Source: Beroe forskalii (lineage: Eukaryota > Ctenophora > Nuda > Beroida > Beroidae). Taken from it: 64,000 nt of DNA. The position numbers and the translations under genes were made by a program. Shown here in pieces: positions 43,522-56,700 of the stretch. Under the pieces are notes generated by a model. It worked only from the letters and a program-made list of their open reading frames with translations. It had not been told where the DNA came from and searched no databases. Position 1 is the first letter of the stretch, and every line of letters begins with the position of its first letter. The stretch is from NCBI GenBank assembly GCA_011033025.1, contig WFMF01000016.1, positions 248,001 to 312,000 on the forward strand. Direction: 5' to 3'.

Positions 43522-46500
43522 GTCCAAGACGAAATGTCCATCCGTTAGCAACCCGTGTTAAAAGCGATTTCTCGACGGTTATTAGGCCTTTAAACCATGC
43601 AGAATCGAACTAGCTCGGTCACGACATCTGATCTCGATGGCGACAAGTCGATATTGACCACGCCCTTTTTGCAAATACGCGCAGGCTTGATTTTTCATAA
43701 CTTGGCTCAGGAAGGTCAGAGACTTCTGTTTTGGGCGCAAACGAAGCGCAATGGCCATGTTTATATACGATTTGTTAATAAACATGATATGCCCTAAAAT
43801 GATCAGAGAAAAGTTATGACCGAAAACAGTTTTTTAAGCCATACGCCAAGCAAATTTTCGGTAATTTTCGAAAAACCGTTAGTTACCTGTGTTTGAAGCG
43901 ATTTATCGACGGTTGCTAGGCCTTTAGACCATGTAGAATCGAATTAGCTCGGTCACGACATTCGATCTAGATGGCGACAAGTCGATATTGACCACGCCCT
44001 TTTCTTAAGGTTATGCGCAGGCTTGATATTTCATAATTTGGCTCAATAAGGTCGTAGAGACTTCGTTTTGGGTGCAAACGAAGCGCAATGGCCATGTTTA
44101 TATACGACTTGTTAATAAACATATGCCCTCAAATGATCAGAGAAAAGTTATGACCGAAAACAGTTTTTAAGCCATACATGAAGCAAATTTTCGGCGATTT
44201 TCGAAAATCCGTTAGCAACCTGTGTTTTAAGCGATTTATCGACGGTTGCTTTAGACAATCTGTTGATAAAGATATGCCCTAAAATGCTCAGGAAGAGAGA
44301 TGTGGGGCGAAAACTGATTTTTAGCGCCCGTTGGACATAGCAGAGGCAATTTTGTATCTTGGCCCAGAACGTCAAAGAGAATTCGTCGTGAGTACAAACG
44401 AATAGCAATGACCATAAGAAACTTACCGATAAACATATTCCCTTTGGACGAAAAACTGATAATTTGGACACATGAGGGGCGTAGGACTAGTGAAGACAAT
44501 TTTGTAATTTTGGCCCAGGAAGGTCCCAGAGACTTCATTTTGAGTTTATAATATATGACTCAGAAGCATAGGTATGAGCGAAAAACTGTCAATTTCTGCG
44601 TACCTGTGATGCATAGCACCTGCCTCTTGTCCGCATCTAATAGAAACCTAATTGGATCAACTGTTAAGTAGGCCGCTCAGATCCAATTCAGTGGGAAGGG
44701 TATTCCTAGGTCGTGTCACAAAATATAATGCCAGAACTTCTAAATGTACATTACCAAATATAACTCTCTGTGCCTGGAGAGGGACATTATCTACCAAATC
44801 TCGTCAACCTTTCCCAGTAGTACTTCCAATAATGTAGTTTGTAAAAGTAAGTTGAGAAACTTGGATTCAAGTTTCAAGTTTTGTACAGCGTAAGAAGGAC
44901 TTATTTTGATCGGTATGAGAATACACGGAGCACCCACTTTAAGCCATTTTACTTCCATTTTGGGCAGCAACCGTTTCCAGAAAGCCAGAAGAGACCACGT
45001 CATGTCTGGAATCTAGAAGGATGTGGAAACCAAGGTATAATTTGACACGATTATGTCTTGATGGGGTGCTGCACTGGAACAACTCAGCAGTGAAAGAAAG
45101 ATGTCAAGATATTATCAACACGAACAGTAAGAGAATCTTCCTGTATGAAGTCATGTAGGCGAGGTATTAAATTTGTTTTATGTAGCACCATGCTAATCAG
45201 AGTTGCCCAATTCAACACGGAATTGAGGTCGTCCTGAGAACAGGGATATCAACACTTTGCTGATAGTGATTCTGGCACCGTCGGAAAAACTTCCAGAAGC
45301 CTGTGATATGCCGATATGGCATTGATGATCGTTTATGTGTGCGAGGAAGAGAATGAAACCAAGAGCTGACCCTTGAGGTACTTCACTGAGGACGATTGAG
45401 AGGAGAATGGAAGCCTTTCATGGTCACAAATCAATTCCTGTATTTAAGGATCCAAAGAAGACGTTTACCCTAAACACCACATTGACCCAGCTCTTGGTCC
45501 ATATTGTCGAATGCCTCAGCTTTGTCAAGGTACCATCGTGGTTACTCCTGTAAAGGATAATCTGAAAGATCTCATTTATGGGAGCAAACAATTGGGAGCT
45601 GTGTTGCATCTGATCTGCGTGGGAGCTCAAAGGAAGCTGTGTGAGAACTAATGAGAGCTTCGTGGGAGCTGCATGGCTAAAGATTAAGAAACCTTTGGTT
45701 GCTATTGGGGCTGGTGAATTCTACAATTCTATGGAGCTAGGGGGTTATTTCGCAAGTTCATCAATAGATCAAATAAAGCCTCGTTTTATACACAACCTAA
45801 CTTGATTTAGAATTTAAAAATGGTTTTACAATCGGGTGTTCACTCCCAGTTCTCACTGTAGCTATAAGCTTGCACCCCGCTCTTGATCGTTTAAATACAT
45901 AATATACTCATATGATATGCTTATCAAAAATAATTGTTGACGCATAATATGCTCTAAAATTATCATAAACAAAATTAAGGGTGAAAACGGACTTTTTCCG
46001 CAAAGGCGTTATTGACTTCTATCTGAGCCCAGGAAGGTCGTAGCCACTTCTTATTATTGGTCTTAAAGTTAGGTATTGGTCAGAAAGAAGCCCAATAGCC
46101 ATGCTTATCCTTAAATATACGGATTTTGGAACAATTTACATACAACCAAACGTTTACACGCTGTTCATGGGATTTCGATGTCCGATTGGGAATCCAAGAC
46201 ATCAAGAAACTGGAAATCACCCAACGTACTTTTACGCTACGTTGCTACATCATTGGATTTCCTACCAGAAAAGTTGAAAAGACTTTTGTCTTATGTCTCC
46301 CCAGAGGCACAGAAAGCGATATGCAATAATGCAAATGTGTGAAATCTGGCTATGTGCCGTACCAAATGACCTATAGGAATTTCGTTCTTTGATCATCCTC
46401 TCCTGAAATGACGAAATGTCGTTACAAGAGTTATAAGAGTGCTCCATCCTTTGATGCATTCAAATCCGGACTGGATATCCCACCTCTTCAGGAAAATTCC

Positions 46501-47584
46501 TGATCTACCTCCAGTGCCGGGTAACACTAAGCCAAACTAAAACTATAGTTTTTATAATTACTGGATTGGACAACGAACAGCCTACAGGTGTTCTAATAGG
46601 GCATAAATGAGCATAAATTTATTAACAAGGATTATAATATAAAGGTGGACATTGCGATTTGTTTGCACCCACAACGAAGCCATCTACGATCCTCTTTGGC
46701 CAACATACAAAAAATCGCCTCTGCTATACACCTTAAGGGTACCCAAAAAATCAATATTTCGCCCATAACTCTCTTCCTGGCCATGGCCATTCCAGGGCAT
46801 ATGTTTATTAACATGTATGTAAACATGATACGACTTATTAGCGCCCAAAAGGAGATCTGTACGACTTTATTGGGCCATTGGGCCAAAATACAAAAAATCG
46901 CCTCTGCTATATCCAGCGGTTGCCCAAGAATCAGTTTTTCGCCCACAACTCTCTTCCTGAGCATTATAGGGCATATCTGTATTGACAATTGTCTAGAAAC
47001 ATGACTATTGCGCTTCGTTTGCGCCCAAAATGAAGTCTCTACGACCTTCCCGAGCCAAGTTATGAAATATCAAGCCTGTGCATAACCTTAAGAAAAAGGG
47101 CGTGGTCAATATCGACTTGTCGCCATCTAGATCAGATGTCGTAACCGAGCTAATTCGACTCTACATGGTCTGAAGGCCTAGCAACCGTCGATAAATCGCT
47201 TCAAACACAGGTTACTAACGGATTTTCGAAAATCACCGAAAATTTGCTTCGCGTATGGCTTAAAAACTGTTTTTCGGTCATTACTTTTTCTCTGATCATT
47301 TTAGGGCATATGTTTATTAACAAGACGTATATAAACATGGCCATTGCGCTTCGTTTGCGCCCAAAACGAAGTCTCTACGACCTTCCTGAGCCAAGTTATG
47401 AAAAATCAAGCCTGCGCGTAACTGCAAAAAGGGCGTGGTCAATATCGACTTGTCGCCATCGAGATCAGATGTCGTGACCGAGCTAATTCGATTCTACATG
47501 GTCTAAAGGCCTAATAACCGTCGAGAAATCGCTTTTAACACGGGTTGCTAACGGATGGCATTTTTTGGACATTTCGTCTTGGAC
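43522..47584. mobile_element. 4.06-kb long-terminal-inverted-repeat element, copy 2
   Basis: The structure is the same as 28593-32678, in the same orientation, with an estimated identity in the high 90s per cent; most differences are one-base indels. The flanks differ from copy 1. TA lies at 43520-43521 and 47585-47586, and the terminal nine bases GTCCAAGAC and GTCTTGGAC are perfect complements. Degraded LINE pieces again occur on the minus strand (about 44580-45630) and plus strand (46126-46530). Confidence 0.83.
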
Positions 47585-47649
47585 TATGAGGAGGAATGGT
47601 TCCCAGAAGTAAACTTTAAGATCACTGACTCATCATGAGAATTTTTCTT

Positions 47650-49131
47650 CTTTACGTGCCAGGGCCTATCCATACATCCATGATTATCTATGCCAATTAA
47701 ACAGAGTAGATCATAGCTGTGAAACTGCAACACTGGCAGTTTATAATGACCTTTTATGCATGAGTGATAAGAAGAGCAAGGTTATATTGTTAATGCTAGA
47801 TCTTAGTGCAGCATTTGATACTATAAATCATGATCAACTGCTAAATAAGCTCTCAAACAAATTTGGCATCTCAGGGAATGTTCTCCATTGGTTTAAATCA
47901 TATCTTAGTGATAGATCCTTCACAGTTACAGTCCATAGGTCCACTTCTGGAAAATCATATCTTTCTATAGGTGTACCTCAAGGCTCTATCTTAGGACCTA
48001 TATTGTTCATTTTATTCACAAAGGATATTGAATTCATTGCCAAGAGCCATGGTTTTGAGATTCATCTATATGCTGACGATACTCAGTTGTACATTGAATT
48101 CAACCCTATTCTCTCCGATATAGTTGATGTAGAGAATAAGATTGTTGAATGCCTCAAAGATATCAAAATTGGATGCTTGTTAACCATCTACAGTTGAACA
48201 CTGACAAAACTAAAGCTCTAGTAATCAAAAAGTGCAACAAGTTTGTACCCCAGGAAGATGATGGTCTTAAAATAAGTTCAGAAGAATTGATTGAACCTGT
48301 AAAAATTGCAAAAAGTCTTGGTGTTCATTTTGATAACTATCTATCATTTGAGGAACAGATCAATAATGTTGTAAAAATATGCCTCATCAATCTTCGAAAT
48401 CTCAGGGCAATTGCATCAAAACTGACTTTCTCACTAAAGAAGCAGTTGGTCTACTGCTTGATTCTTTCACGCCTAGATTATTGTAATGGACTTTATGTTG
48501 GACTGCCAAATTATCTTATAAACAAACTGCAAAAAATACAAAATGCTTGTGTACGATTTATTTTTGGAAAGAGGATTAAAATGTTTGACCATGTTACTCC
48601 CTTTTTAAAAGAAGCACATTTTTTGCCTGTTAAATTTAGAATTGATTATAAGATTGCCCTGATGACTTACAAATGTATCAATAATATTGCTCCTTCATAT
48701 TTATCAAAACTCATTAATGTTAAAGGACAGCTAAATAGGACACTTAGGAATGAAGATGATTATTTTTTTGTTAAATGTCCCTAATGTTCCTAACTATATT
48801 CAAACTGACAGAGCATTCAGTTTTTCAGCCCCTTATATTTGGAATGGACTTCCTTATGAATTAAGAACATGTAGCTTTGTGGAAGATTTTAAAAAGAAAT
48901 TAAAGACATATTATTTTCATATGGCATTTAGTTAGGTAACACTAAACAGGTAATAATATGCCAAGTTATTTAAATGCTGAGGAATTCATGCATAAGTGAT
49001 TTTGTTGCTTTTTTATGAGTCGCTTTAGATGGCTGGGTTATTTCTTTTTGACATTGCGTCATTAAGTTTAGACCTATTATAGCTTTAGAGCGATTAATAA
49101 GTATCTTTTATTTATTTATTTATTTATTTAC
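47650..49131 (+). mobile_element. CR1/L2-like LINE, 5'-truncated, with (TTTA)n tail
   Basis: It reads HSCETATLAVYNDLL, MLDLSAAFDTINHDQLLNKL, IGVPQGSILGPILFILF, catalytic YADD (48069-48080), SRLDYCNGLYVGLP and IWNGLPYELRTC. It has two frameshifts, near 48160 and 48775. The 3' end carries a short TTTA repeat at 49108-49131. It starts about 65 bp right of element copy 2. Confidence 0.9.
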
Positions 49132-49134
49132 CAT

Positions 49135-50760
49135 ACGCACATGCTGTTGTCTTTACTCTTGCTGCAGAGGTTCAAGGTTCTATAGGTAGCAGGTAATTGA
49201 GATCAAAGTTTTAGATGTGGGTGATAACATGGGCTCAGCCACAACACATATCATACCTGCTAGCATTTATATTTATGCTAGTTGCATATTACATAAATAC
49301 TAGGCTTGATGGAACCAATCCACCACATGAAGGTACTTTCCTTGGTCTTCAGCTCAATTGACACGCATTTTGACTATTGCCAGGCATGATGTGTCCCGCG
49401 GTGAGGAACAAACGCCAGTACTCCTTCCCTTCATCAGCACATAAGGAAATGCCTATACTTCTTAACCACCTTGACTTACCTCTTTTCTCAATTGTATTGT
49501 TAAGTTATCAAAATAGCTGTCCATTCTCGAGCATTTACATGGCAAAAACTAAATCTCTGCGTTTCAAATAGCCGAAACTACTCCATGTATATATTCTAAC
49601 CTAACATATTGGACATATAAATTGATTGTTGATGTAAAATAAACTATTTCTTTTACTGAACTATTTCTTTTACTGAAAAGCAAAATCAAATTGAATGGGA
49701 TTGGGGCAGAGTTCATTGCAAATTTGGAAAACTGCTCTTTCCATGAATCAATACTTGATTCAACGTTCAGTATGAGTACAATACTCAGTTTTAATTTTCA
49801 GATTCAAGTTCTTCATCATACAATTGAAAGTTATAATTATCAAAACTTGCCCGGTCCATCATTACTAAATTTATTATCTCAGAATCTTTGTATTTTTCCA
49901 TTCACCTAAGTAATTCATAGAAGATTGAAATAGTGGTTTTGAAGGAGATTTATAAGAAATGTGACTAGCATTTCTCAACTTTTCCTGTTATATTAATAAC
50001 CTTTTAAATATTTGTTCTACAAAGAAGAAGAAGAAGAAAGAGAATTTTTTAAAACAAGTATTAATGACTTATCAATACAAGTAATTGAGGTGACATCAAA
50101 TCAAAATTATTTGGTATACAATTATCATTTATTTACAGAATGATTGGTAATTGATAATCAATGATAATTGGTCCTTGTAAATTTGTAACCTTAGTTACAA
50201 CCTTAATTTCATGTAATAAGTTATTGCTATTAAAATATCAAGCAAATACAACACATCTATTCGGACAGTAATGCCATCTGTATTATGTAATAAATTGGTC
50301 TCCACACTAACAATATGCAAGTAATACCCTAGCCTTCAAGCTACAAATTTCATTATAAGCTTAATGACCGGCAACAGTCACTCTTTTATCAAGAGAAAGC
50401 TCAAAGGAAAATATGCAGATCATTCTAAACATAAAAACTATTATATATGTGAAGGAATGCTTGAGCTTTTCAAAAATGAAGTCTGAAGTTTATAAATTAT
50501 TAATCAATACATGTACACACTACAAAATCTCGCAATCCTGATAGTTATTTTAATTATTTTAAGCTTAATTATTGAGTTACCCAGCTCTTTTTCAGCCATT
50601 CTTTGTCCAATTAATACCCTGTCCTTGATTCCATAATATAATAAGATTATATAGCAATAGGAAACTTCAAACCAGCTTATCATTAAGCAAATACAAGCTC
50701 AATTTCTTTTAGTTTAGGTGGAGCATTGGAAGTTCAGTTTTAACTTTAAGCTCTCAGTTA
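49135..50760. other. Gene-poor AT-rich stretch
   Basis: I see only chance frames, an AAG microsatellite at about 50022-50040 and short A/T palindromes. It is the downstream flank of the minus-strand receptor; ATTAAA/AATAAT-type signals are too common to choose one. Confidence 0.4.
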
Positions 50761-50768
50761 ACCTTTTT

Positions 50769-51781
50769 CTATAGTTCTGTTGTCATCTGATTCTGTAAAG
50801 TATTGCTTTCTGAAATTCTGACATCAACATTAACTGTTATCTTATCCGAGCGACTTTTTCTCTTGATCCTTAATTTGTTGTTGCAGAAATAATTTGCAAC
50901 AAAAGACTTGAAGCTCTTCACTGAAAATATGTAAATAATGGGATTTGCAGAAAAATTAAGAAAACTGATGAACAGTGCAAATCTGTAGCAGTAAATTGAC
51001 ATCCAGATGTTTTTTTCAATTCTCGGAGCCACAGCTTTGACAATATGATAAATTGCAAATGGAAAGTAGGAACAGAAATAGCACAGTGAGATTAGTAGGA
51101 GTGTGACTATTCGCTGCTTTTGGACTCCTGTGATGCTCTGTACATAGTGAAGTAGCCACATGATTGTCCCAAAAACTATCAAAAGTGGCAATAGAACAAA
51201 CAGTAGCCCAGAAAACACAGGGAACATTGATTTTGTGCCTTCAAAGAATCCTTCGCAGCGGTAGTAACTCAAACGAAACTCCACAATTCTTCCAAGAATA
51301 AGAGAAGGGACGAAATGGAACATTGGCATTATGGACCACATAGAAAATGCCAAAAGATTCCCAGTTTGAACTGATCGTACCCTAGCTTGTAAGGGGAAAA
51401 GAAGGCAGTGAAGTTTGCTCACATTCAAAGCACAGATCAAGTAGACTTCTGATATACCAAGAAAAACAAAGAGATAATTTATCATCTGGCACATGAAGTG
51501 TCCAAAAATCCATGAGTTTGACATTATCGTAACCAATGTGAAAATTATGTATACTGCAAAGCCAAGATCTGCTACAGCTATATATTTTTAATCAATATCA
51601 AAGACACATTATCAAGTTTAATAACATTGGACTGATGAATTGCAATGAGAACTAAACAGTTTCCTGTCAGTGATATTGAGGATGTGAATATGCACCATAT
51701 TCCCATCAAAAACCTTTCTCCATAAGAGCTCGAGATGTTGTAGATGCCGAATTCTCCTTCTGTCACATTAGTAACATTCAT
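50769..51781 (-). pseudogene. Rhodopsin-family (class A) receptor with one frameshift in TM2
   Basis: Minus strand: the first part (51781-51590) reads an N-terminus with glycosylation sequons (NVT, NIS), TM1 with GNCLVLIAI, and the start of TM2. The rest (51536 back to 50769) gives TM3-TM7 with SANPIIYIF and a basic tail. Between them, TM2 continues as IAVADLGFAVYIIF in another frame. The shift lies in the run ATTAAAAATATA near 51588. One base change of length restores continuity in principle, so this is either a recent pseudogene or a homopolymer error. The DRY motif after TM3 is replaced by SKL. It has no introns and no subfamily I recognise. Confidence 0.82.
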
Positions 51782-51904
51782 TTCTACCTGAAATGACTTA
51801 TTAGCCTAAATCCAATGATGCAGTTGGTTAATGTTTCAAAATTATAATTTTATGGTATATATTACGTTAACTACTTAACTACTTATTGCAATGTCATTAC
51901 GGTA

Positions 51905-51990
51905 AAGATCGATTGATTGATTGAAACCACCCCCTTAGGGGTGTTGCCTCTTTTATGGGCGGTGACTAATGAAATTTACAGAGTTCTTAT
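51905..51990. repeat. Short element with ACCCCCTTAGGGGTG palindrome
   Basis: Preceded by GATTGATTGATTG. It resembles a short dispersed element, but I cannot define its ends. Confidence 0.3.
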
Positions 51991-52185
51991 AAATATAAAA
52001 CTCACAAATCTTCTAATATTTCTTAAAATTGTCCCCTAAATTTGATACATATCAAACTGAAACTTTCAGAAAAATGGTGCGAAAACAATTAAGTTTTGTG
52101 TGATCACTTTTGCGAAAAACTAAGATCAGCACAAATTTCTAAACATCTAAAAAGGATTTGTGAGAAGATGAATATACGACGCAAA

Positions 52186-53049
52186 TCAGCCACTCCCACC
52201 CACAGTCCTAATTCTTGAAGTGATTGTACCGTCCCTGATGACGTGGGACTTGTGAGGCTCCTCCGCGATCTTTTTCCTCAGTTCCACCACCAGCTTTCTC
52301 TGGACCTCTCGTTCCTCCTCTGACCGGTCTGGACACAGAAACACCCTCGTGAACCTAGCTGATTTCTTCAGTTCTGAACTCTTCCTGAGGATCTGCTGCG
52401 CTGCTGCTCCGTTCCTAAGCTTCACCTTGACTGGTCTCGAACTTCCTGGCTTCCTCAATCCAATCCTGCTGCTCTCGTGTTTCAGCTTCTCGCCGAGCTC
52501 CTCAAACACTGCCCCGACTTTCTCTTCCAAAGCTTCACCCTGCGTCTCCTCAAGCCCAAAAACTATCACGTTTTTCATTCGATCCTCTTCTTCCATCACT
52601 GTCTTGACTGCTACCTGGAGAGACTTCTGACTGATGGACGCCTGGTTGCTCGATACAGCTGAACTGTAGGACTTTATCTCCTTCACGGTGTCAGACACAG
52701 ACTCAGTGATGGCTTGGCTGATCTTGCTCTTCATTGAGTTTTCGGACTCGCTATTCAAATCTAACAGTTCCTCCTGTAACTCTATCGTCTTTTCATTTTG
52801 TTCCTTCACAGAGCGTTTCAAACTTCTGATCAGCTCGTTCTGCTTCAATATGATGCCCATGGCCTCTGTCATGAGGTGTACCGCAACGTCCTTCCTCTCA
52901 CGAGTAAGGTAGCTTTTCAACTGGGATATGACGTGAGAATCTGCCGCTTCGAAACTTGTGCACACTCCGATTTCCTTCTTCACTCCTCCAATCCACAGCA
53001 GGGAAGCTTCACCCGCATCATAGGGCACGGGACTTTGATCACCACTCAT
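52186..53049 (-). CDS. Intact LINE ORF1-like protein (coiled coil plus RNA-binding-like domain)
   Basis: The uninterrupted 287-codon frame has an N-terminal helix, then a coiled coil around residues 55-130 (LKQNELIRSLKRSVKEQNEK and Glu/Leu-rich heptads). A compact domain from about 158 follows (NVIVFGLEE, SRPVKVKLRN, TRVFLCPDRSEEEREVQRKL). This order is typical of ORF1 proteins of CR1/L2/Jockey-type LINEs, which bind element RNA and trimerise. No reverse transcriptase follows on this strand: the next gene is the broken receptor. It is much GC-richer than its flanks, with long antisense shadow frames. It may be a truncated young insertion or a captured host gene. Confidence 0.72.
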   Translation of the reverse strand: MSGDQSPVPYDAGEASLLWIGGVKKEIGVCTSFEAADSHVISQLKSYLTRERKDVAVHLMTEAMGIILKQNELIRSLKRSVKEQNEKTIELQEELLDLNSESENSMKSKISQAITESVSDTVKEIKSYSSAVSSNQASISQKSLQVAVKTVMEEEDRMKNVIVFGLEETQGEALEEKVGAVFEELGEKLKHESSRIGLRKPGSSRPVKVKLRNGAAAQQILRKSSELKKSARFTRVFLCPDRSEEEREVQRKLVVELRKKIAEEPHKSHVIRDGTITSRIRTVGGSG

Positions 53050-53079
53050 TATACAAGTATAAAGGCTACTTGTATAATC
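53047..53079. repeat. Perfect hairpin just upstream of the ORF1-like start
   Basis: The arms ATTATACAAGTA and TACTTGTATAAT (12 bp) flank a seven-base loop. The start codon complement at 53047-53049 overlaps the left arm. It could be part of the element's 5' untranslated region. Confidence 0.6.
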
Positions 53080-53461
53080 GAACTAGCAAACTCAACAAGT
53101 TGCGATAAGCGGTTAATTTAGCAACGTATATGAAAAGAGATAATGAATGATGCCATGAAGTTGAAATTGCTGTTTACAATTGAAAAGGTCGGCAACCAAA
53201 ATGGCAAGATAAGCATTGAGCAAATGTATTTATTCGGAATACAGTTTTTTTGCACTGCCAAACGGCTCTCTGAGTTTTGTACAGTTAAAGAGGTTGCATA
53301 TTTGCTGTCAAACTGTCAATTCAAGCAGCGACATATCAAAATGCAAATGGAATATTTCCTATTCAACATATTATGTTACTTGCTAGGGAATTCTACTTGT
53401 GGCATTTAAGCATTTAATCCCTCTGTGGTTCTAAGTACCTTTCCTTAAATTATAATACTAA

Positions 53462-53612
53462 ATTATGTAAAACAGACTCCCACGTTGCTATTCCCTATTC
53501 CCTAGAAACAGACTCCCGCGTTGTTAAATTGTTATTCCCTATTCCCTATTCCCTAGGAACGAACTCACGTTGTTATTCCCTATTCCCTAGAAACAAACTC
53601 CCACGTTGCTGT
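53462..53612. repeat. Minisatellite upstream of SGSM3, unit ATTCCCTATTCCCTAGAAAC plus AGACTCCCACGTTGTT
   Basis: There are about three and a half units of 45-55 bp. It lies directly before the open, acidic (DEDEDEEE) segment that precedes the proposed SGSM3 start. Each unit contains a pyrimidine tract and CTAG, i.e. an acceptor-like end. Confidence 0.8.
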
Positions 53613-53704
53613 GTGAGGATGAAGACGAAGACGAGGAAGAGAAGAGACCGTTGACAAGCTGTGCGCCTACTCCCAACACTGCAACACCACACCACGCCAC
53701 AGCT

Positions 53705-53715
53705 ATGGGAACCAG
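53705..53715 (+). CDS. SGSM3: SGSM3 exon 1 (coding part, MGT plus split Arg)
   Basis: Eleven coding bases end in CAG before GTAAAG. The frame upstream is open back to a TAG near 53583 and is acidic, but it has no earlier ATG. Confidence 0.65.
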
Positions 53716-56700
53716 GTAAAGGGAAACAACAATAACTGGTAGTTCATTGAAATGTGGGTTAAAGTGGACTATTTATACCTTTATATGGCTGGTTGATAGC
53801 AATCGAAATCGCAAAATTTACAACTACGATAGAATCGAATATAACCGATTTATAGCTTTAATAATATAGCTTCAAGCTACGATATTTATCAAAGAAATTC
53901 TATCTCGCTTAGATATAATCCACAGTAATTTAATCGAATGTCAATCTAACTGACGTATGTAGATGATATAAAACAGGACGGCTTATAGAAGGAAACAAAT
54001 ATAAAATGTAGCTTCTATATTATAGGTTGTATGGTCAGGTATCAATATGTGGGTGTTGGTTGGTCGGTAAGTGACAGGTTTCAAAGCAAATAAATTGCAG
54101 CTCACGTGACAGGGTCAGATGTCGCTAGCTTGCTAGTTATTAATGCCCGTGACAGCTTCCCGCAAGCAAAATCCCTACATTATATGTAACTTTATTTGTC
54201 TTAGTTAATGCTGTGACATAAAATATTACCAGAAAAGGAATATATTATAACTATATAGTAAGCATAAAACCTCCCAGCCTAATACCAACTACTGATGCCT
54301 TCTGACTTTGAAGTTTGAAGATAAGTGGCTGCTTCGGTACGATGAGACCACGAATAGCATCATTTGCATTTGTAAATACTAGAAAAGAATAAGGTTTTGG
54401 CTTCAAGAACCGTCAAGTTATCAGGTTATCGATTGCCCAATAATGCATATAACCTCAGGGATTTTAGGCTTATACCACTCCCCCCCCCCCTCTCGTGCCA
54501 TAAGAGACGGTAATAAACTGCGCTTCAATCGGTAACAAGACATTGTTTCCGTCACCGAATTGGTAACCTAGAAAATCTCATGACATTCCGGACATTTTTA
54601 TCCTTTTCCAGCTCTACAGGTACAATTTAAAAACTTAATCTAATTAATATTGAACCTTATCAACAGGTACAAACTGGGTGCCATTACTATCACCTTATCA
54701 ACAGGTACAAACTGGGTGCCATTACTATCACCTTATCAACAGGTACAAACTGGGTGCCATTACTATCACCTTATTAACAGGTACAAACTGGGTGCCATTA
54801 CTATCACCTTATCAACAGGTACAAAGCACCCTTCTCTGCCGTGACTTCCTCACTCCGGCCCTCGGACCCCCGAATTCTAAGCAAAGGAACGGAAGTTGAC
54901 GAGTTTGGGTTCATTGCTCTACCCAAGGAAACTTCCTATCACGTGAGTTCGCGGAGATGTTTAGGAGTTGTTTTTATTTTGTTCGCTTATCAAAACTAAA
55001 TCTATCAATTGCAGCACCGATAATAACTGATTCTTTTCAACGAACACAACTATCATAATAATTAATGAGTTTAATCGAACAACGAACACAGCTATGAATG
55101 ACACAGCTATGAATAACACAGCTATGAATAATAACTGTGTAACTTATACCGCAGGCAAACAGCAGGCCAGCCCACCAAGCTCTTGTTGACAACCCTGCAG
55201 CCCACCTACACTGGACTGCCCACCTTGAGTTCACGCAGAACAAAACAGTGGACGAACTGACGTGGGATAAAATCAGTCCGCTCATCCCAAAGTCAGATAA
55301 GGTTGGTTAGTTCGTATTCGTCCGGAATAAGCAGTTGCTTCAATTTATAAACTTAGACTCAGGAAGAACGCCTTGATAGGAAGAATGACCTTTTAGACTT
55401 AAAGGAGAGATGCAGGTATTCTAAACATTATAGTCCTTCCACAAAACGTGACATACTTAGACATACTTAGATCAAAAGCTAAGTAGTTGTGTGTATTGGA
55501 AGATGCTGAGGGGGTGTACGGTAGAACTCATGCAGTGCACTAGAATACACGCTATCAGGCTGACAGATATAGATATACTCTCAGACTTGCAATTCGGAAA
55601 AGTGAGCTTCCCAAGGTTAGGTTGGCACGTTTACCCCTTTTATGAGTGAGGATTTCCCCGAGCATCGAACTGCCGATCTCTCGCCTGAGCGAAAGATCAT
55701 GATGGCAGCCGATACCACTGTACAGTGTACACTTATTACAGTACAGACAATGTACAGACAATAGTTAGGCCGTCGTCATCGATACGCTATTCTAAGTAAC
55801 GATACTGACGTTACTACCAGCGCCAATTACCTTCTGTAGCAAGTAATTACACTGATATTATCCTATACCAGAGAATGATTATGTAAAAGATGATCACAAC
55901 TATTTGAAATGGGATCGAGTTTGCCAGACACTGTAGGATTTTCTACTTACTTTATAATAATATACGCTAATCTAACGACGCATAGTGGTATTGTTGCACT
56001 TATTGCACGAGGCGAAGCCGAGTGTTGATTAGTACACTAATGTGCACGAGGCGTTAGCCGAGTGCATATTAGTGCAACAATATCACTTCTGGGGAGTTAG
56101 ATTAGCGTATAATACCACGACCAGTGCAATATGCCCTGATATTGCACTGTGGTTATCTGCACTGGAGTGGTATTATAGAAATTATGATTACTAGCAGAAC
56201 CCATGGCCTCCGGCCATCGTTCACAATTTTTTCGCTTCAGCAATTCGTACAGTATAATACAGTACTGTAGTTCTTATCAGTGATGAGGTTATATTTTAAT
56301 CGCTCTCCTCTATGTGATGTCTATATGTCAGGTGGTGTCAAACGTCACTGGCATGAACATCTGATAATCGTCATACTTGATTGGGTACTGAGTGGTGTCA
56401 GAAAAAATCTGTGGCTATATATAAGCCACCGGACAGACAGAAATCATAAACCGGACAGACAGATATATATTTATTTATTTATTTATATATGAGGAAGAAT
56501 TATAAGTAGTAAGATAAGATAATAAATTTACATTTTATAGTGATGCGTCTTTCACACTCAAGTGTGCTACGGAAAAAAGATCAACACTCCACAAAGCTGT
56601 GCTCCAAAATATTACCAAGTTTATTCAATGAGTTAATATTTAAACTTTTAAACGTTACCTGCTACCATTTTATCACAACGTACCTACTTGAATTAATCTA

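Noticed and set aside
52349..53121. Plus-strand frames opposite the ORF1-like gene
   Set aside because: They are antisense shadows of a GC-rich minus-strand frame and have no motifs.
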